The translations under genes and the position numbers were made by a program. Below, piece by piece: positions 55,408-64,000 of a stretch of 64,000 nt of DNA. The first letter of the stretch is position 1, and each line of letters opens with the position of its first letter. Below the pieces are notes generated by a model. That model was not told the origin of the DNA. It ran no database searches and saw only the letters and a list, made by a program, of their open reading frames with translations. Origin of the DNA: Metallyticus violacea (taxonomy: Eukaryota; Arthropoda; Insecta; Mantodea; Metallyticidae); assembly GCA_030762175.1 (NCBI GenBank), contig CM060830.1, forward strand, positions 49,345,001 to 49,409,000, given 5' to 3'.

Positions 55408-58195
55408 GTCAGATTTTTTTAAGTAATTGTCATATTATGCATGCATTATTATTAAGATTTACAATATAAAGCATTTTCTGTGCACCTGAACGTAATATAT
55501 GTCTACAGCTCAAGCTGCAAAAGCGCATGGTCAAATATATAGGTTAGAACAAGGGCAAAGGTTTCTTGGAAAGTGTCATTAACATGTGAAATAATTGGTT
55601 GCGACCGACACGCCCCACTGTAAATACGAGATATACTATGGTTATTATTGTTTAAAGGGAAAGAATGTAAAATGCATTGTATATTTCATAGTTTTAGTGT
55701 ATATAAGTGTAAATACTGCCTAACCTATATAATCAATATCTGCCAAATGGTAGTGAGTAATGCTTAGTAATTAATATTACTGCGTGATTTCAATTAGTGG
55801 TATAGAGCAAAATGTTGAACACTGTATAAGTCATGTAACAAGGAAGTGCCATAGTATACAAAGTTGGGCAGTGTTGGCAGTCTGTTACACATTTTAACAC
55901 ATAGGACCTCGTAACATTTTGAAAAAGCCTGCACTCCACTAGCATTTTAAAATATATCGTTGCTATCTCTAGAAAGAAAACGGTTATAAAAATTCAAGCC
56001 TGTGGTTAGTATTTAAGCAATTAAGCATCGTTGGGGAAATTGAACAGACACATGTTTGCATTATGTGCAAAATAATGTTTTACCTAAGCACTACATTTGG
56101 TGCTCTTGAGGTCACCAGTATCTGTAGAAATGAAATTCAAAATTATTTAAAAATAATGTTATATTTAAGTGTTTTCTCGCATCATATATAACTTATGATT
56201 AATATTTCTTGAATTGTTTCTGAAGGAAATTAATTTTTAATTATTAATCCAATGCTATTTGAATTAAGAGGAATAATAGCTATTGGAAAGATAAGGCTAA
56301 TTTCTACACCTTATTATCCTGATAAGCATGAAGGTACATCTATAATTTTTTATGAATCTTCTAATTAAATCCATACTAAGATATCTGCTAATTATTTAAC
56401 TTTTCCAGCTACCAAATATCTTCATATTTTGAATTAAAATGTTTAATATGTAACATGATGAAATTCCTGTAATAATATATTAATGTTGAGTATCTATCAT
56501 AAAAAACTGTAAATTCCATAATTAACATTTTGTCGTGATATGGCACCAATGTAAGTTAAAGCAACAAAAAATAATTCAGTAATTAAAAAAATATATAATT
56601 CATACCATTAGCTTTCATAATAACAAACATTGACAATGCAGCATGAATAACACGGTACCCTGTACACATTTTGAATTTTCTAATTCGTGAAAACCATTTA
56701 AGTGAAAATTTGTTTTGTAGTTTTGAAACTAAACCTTAAATCTGAATATTATTTACCACCATAACTGGTCACAGTAACAAATATCTTCTGAAAGAACATA
56801 AAATTCAGAAGATTAAGTTGTTTTATGTATTGTTTCTTTGCTTTCATCTCCATGAATACAGTATAGTTTGGGGATTTTTCACATTTTTTTTAAAAGTCAA
56901 TGCTTTTCATATGGGAATATTATGAAAAATTATGTGAAATAAAAGTTGAGATGTAAAACTAGATTAACTTTATTTTCTTCACAAATGCATTTCTGTTTAA
57001 TTTTTTAAATTTATTTTATATTTAGTTAAGTTTTCTGGTTTGTAAATGGTTTTGTTGGTGTTTTTTTTTATGCCAATGGAAAAGGAATATCAAAGTATTG
57101 GATAATCCAGTGAATAACACTGTAATTTCCAAATAATACATTTTCATTAGCATGCATGAGAAAATCGACAAGAAAAGTTAAAGAGAATGATGAAAAATTG
57201 TGACATTGATCAGAAAACAGGAGAAGTAATAGAGAAAAAGTTAAAAATTGTGTTTTAAATGAGATAAAAGCATCGTCAAAGGAAGAAAAGAAAGAAACTA
57301 AAAAATATGGCAAAATAAATTGGTATTATTTAGATCAGAATTTTGGGAGCAACTCTAGGAATTTCTATATAAAGAAAGAAAAGAAAAAAAAGTACAAATG
57401 ATCAAGATTGGATGGAACAACATACTTTCGAAAGTAAGAAAATAAAATAGTAGGTACTGAAAACTTAAGGATAGGGGCAAAGGGGAATAGTGTAATTTCT
57501 GTCAATGTTTGAGATATTATAATAAGAAGGAATATTAAAATCACTCTAAATATTTTAAATTAATTAAACATGCAGGAAATTTAACACAGTGAACTTAAAA
57601 TGTGCATGCATTAAAAAATGTAGCAAATTTGCATGAAAAATCATTTTATTTTGTTTTGTATGTTTTTAGTATTTTATAATTTTCTTTTATGCTTATTTTA
57701 TTTCACTTTAATTTTTATAGTTAGAGTAGTTTATTTTTTTAAAATAATTTTTTATTTCATCTGCTGTGCATTAGTTAGTAATTATTTGTTTTATTTTCTT
57801 TGTTTTGTAGATGAAGTTTGGCACATTGGTCTACTGTTACTGAATGGGTGAACACTGTCACAGGTTATAATTTCAACTTACTGAGGGAGAAATAGGAATA
57901 TGCAAATTTGAGTAAATGTGCATGTGTATGTATATATGTATGTGTGTGTTAAATTATTTTAAATAAAAAATATTAAAAGAAATGTCATCACTGCTTTTAT
58001 CAACACTTAAAATCATCCTTAAATGAAACATAATTAATTCGCTGCTTTTCATGGATTCATTCTCGAAGGTAAGTACCAAATGGAATTTAGGGGAGGAGTG
58101 GGGCACAGTTTAACAGAGAGTTCAAGTAGTTTGCAGTTTAGAAGACTTGAAAAATATAAATGTTTTTTTTTTAAATAAATTTTTTAATTTATTAT
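55408..58195. other. Very AT-rich spacer or intron
   Basis: About 2.8 kb with short frames only. A textbook acceptor (TTCTTTGTTTTGTAG) ends at about 57810 and is followed by a short open stretch. Its frame closes quickly after each possible phase, so I cannot show it to be an exon. A TATG/TGTG-rich run lies at about 57920-57948. Confidence 0.45.
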
Positions 58196-58388
58196 TTTTA
58201 TTTATTAAAGGATGCTCTTTTAACACTTTGATCATTAGCATACAATTCAAATCTGGAAATGAAACTGCGGATAAATATTGCTCAGAGGCCTCTTCTTTCA
58301 AACTTGAGGTTCTTTTATGTACGTAAATCTACGACACGAGACCAATGGCTTTACTTCCCTTCCGAAAGAAGCAATACTTAAGATGTAA
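58196..58388 (-). mobile_element. SINE family S1, head-truncated
   Basis: Tail (TTTATTAAAGGATGCTCTTT) and body (GAGGCCTCTTCTTTCAAACT, then CGACACGAGACCAATGGCTT and ACTTCCCTTCCGAAAGAAGC) are clear. The element stops before the tRNA head. Confidence 0.87.
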
Positions 58389-59214
58389 ATGCTTTTGTCT
58401 TGATGTTTTAAAGCCTTAGTAAAGATTAGTAACCTCAAAATAAATCAAGGAATTACTGATTATTGTTGTTGTCAGCCAAAGGGGGGGGGGGTGTATAAAA
58501 TTCTTCCCTCATGTCAAATTAAAGGGTTTTTTTTTTTCCATTTACTTTAACCTTTGTCCTTGATAACTATAGAATGAATTATACTTTGGCACTAATATCA
58601 AATACGTGAAAGTTTAGTTAGTGAACTGTATCCTTATCAGTGGTTGCAGTAGGCATGGTCAGCTAAATGAAACGATGCATTTTGAGTCAAAGGACTATAA
58701 ATGTGCAATTAAAGAAGCAATTTTCACATTAGTATTTTCAGTAATTAATAGTTTAACTACATTCATCAGTTTCCTAATTTTACCTTTTATATAAATGGTT
58801 CTATACAGTTTGGTTATTACTGCTGTGATAAATCATTCTGATGATTTCTCGCCAAAAAAAAAAAATTGTCTATGTTCCTAGTTGTGGTTATGTTATTAAC
58901 TAAAGCTGAGTTTTCACAACTCAACTCTTTTGTTCAGCAATATTTATCATAAATTGAAGGCTGAACACCCCTATTGCTTAGTGCACAGAGTGTGAAGAAA
59001 TTAGTCCAATCTGCTAAACATATAATTTTAAATTATGAGAATACAATGAATTGTAACAAGAATTAAATGATTTTGATAAGGACTCAATCAAATTTCATTA
59101 TAAGTTGGTAAAAATTAGTGAATGTTTAGTGATTGTTGCATTCTCCTCTGGCATAGAGGTATTATAGCCAACTACTGGAACCAGGATGCCCATTGGGTGC
59201 AGCTGCTTTATTCA
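58389..59214. other. Spacer
   Basis: A G11 run lies at 58481-58491, followed by TGTATAAAA. No gene is recognised. Confidence 0.45.
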
Positions 59215-59530
59215 AGTGGAGATGACAATGCCAGGGGTGGCCGAGGTCGTTAAGGCGCAGAGTCTTGAGTGGCAGGTCTGGGGTTCGAATCCAACCAGGA
59301 TCTTCCTCCCTGACTGAGGTTTTTTCCAGATTTTCCTCAGTCTTCATAAATGGCAAATGCTGGGGATGTACCCTAAACTTAAACCTGGAACATTTCCTTC
59401 CTTAAAAATAAATCCTTTCTCAACATATCATTTCATCTCAGGTATCATCAGAGTCCATCGCCTGTAGTGCCTCTGTAGCATAAATGGACATTAATCACCA
59501 TTCGTTCATTTTTCATTCCAGTGGAGATGA
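59215..59530 (+). mobile_element. SINE family S2, full length, 11-bp target duplication
   Basis: AGTGGAGATGA is repeated at 59215-59225 and 59520-59530. The head GGGTGGCCGAGGTCGTTAAG and box B GGGTTCGAATCC are intact. The body follows the 13983 copy throughout. It is the best S2 copy in the window for head structure. Confidence 0.95.
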
Positions 59531-60408
59531 GATTATAGTGCATCGGGGAGAACCTTAAACCTATGGGTACATAAACATGTCTTTAGGGATGAATGAAATG
59601 AATTATGATGGTACAAATGGGCTTGGAGTCCTTGTCACCTTAAAGGTACATAGCTTTCACAGAGTAAGGAAAAACTCATAAAAGAGGTTTACTCAAACAG
59701 CTTGACCAGACCAGGAATTGAATCCAGGATATCTGGATTAGTAGTTGTAAATTTCTTCCAGGACAGACTGGCAAGAAGATTAGTAGTCTCATTACCAATC
59801 AGACCAAAATGTGATTGCACTCTTTTGTCAAATTTAACTAGGTTCTGTGGCAATTTCTGATTCTAAATTCTTTGGTGCATATAGCAATGATAGCTGCTCT
59901 AGATTCAGAGAGTGTAATAGTTTTTTAAAAAAATTAATCAATATAAGAGATTTCGAAATGCCTTAGAATTGGTTTAAATTTTCCATTAAAATGTATTATA
60001 TTAAACAGTTTAATTGTTGGCAATGATGTCATTAACTTTTGTTCGCCAATATTTTTCGTATATAGAAATGAGTAGACTTACTCAAAGTGATGCTGGTGCA
60101 TTTCTTCTCTGAAATTACACAGTGAACAGAGTAGTAAAGAAATTGGTTCAATTCTTTTCATGAGTAATCAGAATTAAATATGGTCTGCTCATACATTCCC
60201 ATCATTTATTTTTTGAATTTTTTATGAAAATGCTCTAGTTGGGTATATTTTAAAAATTAGAATTACTCTTTTAACAAAAAGTATTAATTTAAAATATGTT
60301 GATACCCTCCTCAGCATGCGGCAGAAACCATAAGCGGGTTAAAAAGTGAAAAATATATTAGTAATTATAAATAGCACTATTACTTTTACATTACCTTAAA
60401 GTACAGTT
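59531..60408. other. Spacer
   Basis: No recognised exon or repeat. Confidence 0.5.
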
Positions 60409-60995
60409 TTTGGAGATTAGAGAACACTTTTCATTTTGTAAGATTCGCCTCACGCTTCGATCCGATATGCCTAAAGCAATGGCATGCTTCCTTGCCGACC
60501 GGCGTGGACTCCGTTGTACTGATGCCTGTACTAGCGCAATGTTTTGTTCTGTGCGTACGGAACGAGGTCGACCAGGCGGTGATTTGTTTGTCACGCTACC
60601 TTCTTTATTCCACTGTTGCACCCAGCGATGAATAGCATCCTTAGACGGTGCATCACGTCGATTCACTTCCCGTCGAAATGCTCTTTGGGTTTCTGTGATA
60701 GAACTGGTTCTGATGTACCAATTTACGGCAAAAACACGGTCTTTCACTGTCCAGCGCTCCATGGCTAACACGTAGGAGAGAGAATACCAACTGGTGAACT
60801 CATTTTCAAGGTCGATTCTACAGTTCTGCCACATATTCGCAACAAAAAACCGCCAGATTCAAAATCGCTTTTATTGAAACTGCTTATTATTTCTGCCGCA
60901 CCGTGTGCATTAATCATGCACCGTAGACCAAAAACACGAATGTCCGGAAATAGTTTCAGATTAAACATTGACACTAATGTGCAGTACCCTATGTA
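60409..60995 (-). pseudogene. DUF4817-type transposase, N-terminal half
   Basis: A long frame (60391-60834, minus) contains MERWTVKDRVFAVNWYIRTS, then SITETQRAFRREVNRRDAPS and KDAIHRWVQQWNKEGSV. That is the insect helix-turn-helix (DUF4817) domain. A basic PPGRPRSVRTEQNIALVQAS linker follows, and then SPRRSARKHAIALGISDRSV with RRIL, the second DNA-binding helix. The first Met is most likely the one at MERW; the preceding 24 codons are 5' leader. The frame leaves the family right after RRIL, so the whole DDE catalytic half is missing. The DNA-binding half is intact and free of stops, unlike every other transposase here. The 5' leader reaches to about 60995, where GGGTACTGCACATTAGTGTC may be the element end. 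Confidence 0.85.
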
Positions 60996-61339
60996 GGATC
61001 AATTGGAAGTTTTGTTAATGCATTAAAGGTGTGTGGCCTTTAGCATTTCAGAACATACTCTGATGTGACATAAACTAATGAAGAAGGAGTAGGCTAATTG
61101 CCTACTGTGCAAAATAGAACAAATAAAAGTGAATGCATTAATAAACTATTTATCCTAAAATATCGGAAAGCATTGCATTACATGTCCTTGTTAACAAGCC
61201 CATATTATCATATAAAATTTATTCTAGATATTTGCAATGTCAAACATTTTTTGTACTATGTACTAAGAACAATGCTGCTAACAGCCCTCTAAAGCGAGTG
61301 TTTCTGGTTGCCCAATATTTTTGTGTACCATTTATTTCA
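60996..61339. other. Spacer
   Basis: No recognised feature apart from short frames. Confidence 0.5.
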
Positions 61340-62930
61340 CATCTATGTATAAAGAAGTGGGGATTATATTGTAAAAGTGACTGTGCTAAATATCTTGGAA
61401 TAAGCTTATATAATAAAAATCACTAAGTCAGAACATCAACAAACAAATTGAAAAAAAAAAGCATATATCCTAAACAAAGTAGTTGGCAGTGAATGGGGGG
61501 AGCAATACGGTTACCCTCAACAAACATATAAATCTTATATCAGACTAGTCCAAAGTTTAGAGGTAAAATTTACATCAACCAAAGCAAAAAAACAACAAAT
61601 TGAAGATAGAATCTTATCAAAACAAAATACTGCATATTATTACTTGAGCAGTGAAAACATCATCCTTTCCTGCAATCCTTACTGCATAAACATCCCCTAA
61701 TGAAGCTGATCACAATTTCCAAACCATCGAACTATATGGAAAACTTTCCCTTGATAAATAAAAAATCCTTGATGATAAACAGGATAATAGATTATATTCC
61801 AAATTTGTTTTAAAACGAAATCAGAAAATTATAAATAAATCATATAAAACCATAAAATTAACTCTAAATTGCCATCTATGAGTCTTACAGACTAAGACAA
61901 GAAAATCTGTACCTCATTGATAAAACAAGTCTCAAAAGTACATGATATACCATATCAATTTTTACAACTTTCACTTGAAACAATAAATCTTCCAATACTT
62001 TGAAGACAAATGGCTTGGAATTTGTACAGACAACTTGTTAGTAGATCACCAGAGAAAGTTTAGGTATAGGTATTTATAGTGAAATATTCTCAGAATACCA
62101 AGGAACTACAAATTTTGATGCAGAAATATTATAATTGCTACAACCCTAAAAATAAGTAGGTACCAAGAAATATATAGGATTATAGGTACCAAGAAATAAA
62201 ATAGCCATATTGCACATTCAAAATCAGCTACAAATGCTATAAGTAATTACCAAATTAGATCCGATACCTGAGATCAATGGTTCTCAGCCTTATGAGTCCA
62301 GGGTCTACTTAGGACATTAAATACATCATGGGATTTATAAATTAAATTAGTACACTCTAATACAAAAAGCAACAATTTCTTCAATTAAGCAATTCTATTA
62401 AAACATTAGCATTTCTGTGTCTTTCTTGCTCCATAAGAGGATTTCTCGATCTGCCAAAAGCCTCCTCAGAATAACCAGTGAGCCAGGAGAAATAGGTTGA
62501 TAAATGCTACCTTACATGGAATTGGATAAATGTAAAAGTCATTAACAAATCAAGGTAAGGAAATAATATTACAATGGATCCCTTAACATATTGGTATGCA
62601 CAGCAATGAATAGGCTGACTGTTTAGCAAAAAAGTAACAACAACAAACAAACCCATACAATACATAATAGAAAAAAGACTTAGCAACTTATCCACAGAGA
62701 CAACACAGCCATGAATAAGGACCACCTTCTTCACTGCAGAAAGCTAAAACAAGTGCAGAAGAAGAAAAATGTCATCTGCATACTGGGAAGCTAGAGGAAA
62801 AATGGCCTATCCAAACTCCTGCCATTTGAAAACACACATCTTCAGGATGCTGGTATTAACGGTAATGAAGAACAATTACTTTTGCTATTTAGGCATAGTG
62901 GCCATAAACTGCATTGCTAACTGACATTTG
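61340..62930 (+). pseudogene. LINE 3' fragment, same kind as 51600
   Basis: SDCAKYLGISLYNK (61370-61420) is the YLG block after the RT core. KKAYILNKVVGSEWGEQYGY with PQQTYKSYIRLVQSLEV follows in another frame. The RNase H part is seen as SLGIGIYSEIFSEYQGTTNF, then DAEI (about 62055-62130). Near the end NKDHLLHCRKL (about 62715-62750) matches NKDHLLQC of the 51600 copy. Numerous stops and shifts are present. Confidence 0.75.
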
Positions 62931-62984
62931 TACTATGGGCAGGGAAAAACTCCAGATAAAATTTTCAGTCAGGCAGCTAAGATA

Positions 62985-63080
62985 TTGCCTTCTCCATTTT
63001 TTGTAGCTGGCTTTGAACTGAGATCCTAAACAGAAATCTCACTTACAACCACTGGTATCAAGCTCAGGTTGCCTCAGTGA
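62985..63080 (-). mobile_element. tRNA-like fragment
   Basis: On the minus strand this reads GAGGCAACCTGAGCTTGATA, then CCAGTGGTTGTAAGTGAG, with TCAGTTCAAAGCC where box B would be. It is too diverged to assign to a SINE family. Confidence 0.3.
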
Positions 63081-63087
63081 GTTAGGT

Positions 63088-63300
63088 TTATTTTTAGGTA
63101 AGAACACTATTGACATCTTTGGTTATTGGCATCCCATTCAATTCAAGGCATGAAAGGCTGATAAATTTTGCTTAGAGATCTTTTCTTTCTGATTTAAGTT
63201 TCTTTTATGTGTCATAAATCTATGATATGGGATCAATGGCTTTGCTTCCCCACCAGCCTGAGTGGGAGACAAGCTGTCTAACCACTCAGCTGCTCTGCCT
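63088..63300 (-). mobile_element. SINE S1 body joined to a different tRNA-like head
   Basis: The 3' body (63088-63250) is S1: GGCATCCCATTCAATTCAAG, GCTGATAAATTTTGCTTAGA and ATGGGATCAATGGCTTTGCT. Upstream (on the minus strand) it joins GGCAGAGCAGCTGAGTGGTT, then AGACAGCTTGTCTCC. This resembles a Ser/Leu-type tRNA 5' half and not the S1 head GGTCCTGGTGG. Confidence 0.6.
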
Positions 63301-63443
63301 CAAACACTATATTGTCTTAGATTTTAATGCAGATATTAAAAGTACTAAATGTTTGCAAAACTCACATGAACTATTACATCACATGTTACCCATAAACATT
63401 TGTCTGTCATGAAGCTTATGTATTATATCAGTTTAATAGAATG

Positions 63444-63486
63444 TGTCTCTCTCTCTCTCTCTCTTTTTTTTTTTTTTTTTTTTTTC
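63444..63486. repeat. (CT)n followed by poly-T
   Basis: About ten CT repeats run into about 20 T. Confidence 0.95.
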
Positions 63487-63671
63487 CCCTGTTGAAATTG
63501 CTAGAGTATTTTCTTATTCTTTGGAAATGGTTGCACCGCAATTTTAGAAATTAACTGGTGGAAGCTTTTAGTATTCTAAAGTTGAATGGTTTTCCCCTTA
63601 TACCTAATTGCTATGTTTCTGTTTTTCACTGCTATCTAAAGTTTACAAAATTCATGCCATAAAAATTATAA

Positions 63672-63930
63672 CAAGGTGGCCAAGGTCACTAAGCTGTGCA
63701 TTTATGAACAGGAGTCTACAATGTAAATCCTACTAGAACCATCTTCCTTTTTACTAGGTTTTCCTCAATGTTTATCAATGGAAAGGGCCAGGAAAGTACA
63801 TTAAACTTAGATCTGGAATGCTTCCTTCCCCAGAAAATTTCTTTTCCAATTAATCATTTCATCACTCTTGCCAAGAATCTTGTGATGCCAAGGTAGCAAA
63901 AATGTGTGTTAAAACACTATTAAATGAAAA
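63672..63930 (+). mobile_element. SINE family S2, old copy
   Basis: AGGTGGCCAAGGTCACTAAG is the decayed head. CTAGGTTTTCCTCAATGTTT, TACATTAAACTTAGATCTGG and the 3' GTGTTAAAACACTATT follow the S2 order. Divergence is the highest of the full-length S2 copies. Confidence 0.82.
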
Positions 63931-64000
63931 AAGTGCCACAGAAGAGAGATATGTTTGTTGTAAGAATAACTACAGGAACAATAGAGATTTTAGTACTATT

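Noticed and set aside
57633..57851. Plus-strand hydrophobic frame ending after a strong acceptor at about 57810
   Set aside because: The hydrophobic part is AT-rich chance. After the acceptor every phase closes within a few codons, so an exon cannot be shown.

Overview
This is an AT-rich, repeat-dense stretch of animal nuclear DNA. Four things suggest an insect: tRNA-derived SINEs are abundant, microsatellites are common, there are several decayed mariner-type transposases, and there is a helix-turn-helix/DDE transposase of the kind common in insect genomes. A cockroach or termite (Blattodea) is my best guess, but that is inference. No bacterial-style operon, rRNA gene, CRISPR array or intact tRNA gene was found. 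Almost every long open frame is a decayed transposase, a repeat, or a chance frame in low-complexity DNA.

Host genes. The best-supported host gene lies on the minus strand between about 53.2 and 38.0 kb. Its terminal exon (38267-38749) encodes an acidic region and ends in a BESS-like motif. Two short upstream exons (43425-43520 and 47560-47652) are copies of each other and keep reading phase 0. A further exon at 53036-53180 ends in the same phase. A fifth phase-compatible candidate (52047-52148) is antisense to a LINE RNase H domain and may be a chance or exonised exon. A possible plus-strand gene start with a CRE-like palindrome and an AAGATGGCGG start context is at 55335-55407.

Mobile DNA, left to right. 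Three SINE families (here S1, S2, S3) and several tRNA-like fragments run through the whole window. Many copies have clear target-site duplications. A TA-flanked family with long inverted repeats (1616-2246, 45861-46860, 50303-50981, and a half copy at 48510-48665) carries a tRNA-Ile-like segment at a fixed place near its left end. Two dispersed unclassified repeats (R1 and R2) each occur twice. Decayed transposases are: a PIF/Harbinger piece (18.2-18.5 kb), mariner relatives (26.5-27.6, 33.4-34.3, 34.6-35.1 and 41.2-42.7 kb), a near-complete piggyBac (35.26-37.81 kb), and two DUF4817-type elements (44.4-45.2 and 60.4-61.0 kb). Three LINE 3' fragments lie at 31.2, 51.6 and 61.3 kb, all on the plus strand.

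Structural oddities. There is a near-perfect hairpin with 96-bp arms (3464-3681), two complementary triplet microsatellites facing each other (7677-7839), and about 1.4 kb of almost pure purine strand (8690-10125). Nesting of elements gives a relative history: SINEs landed inside a mariner, inside piggyBac, inside R1 and inside a TIR element, so the DNA transposons are the older layer.
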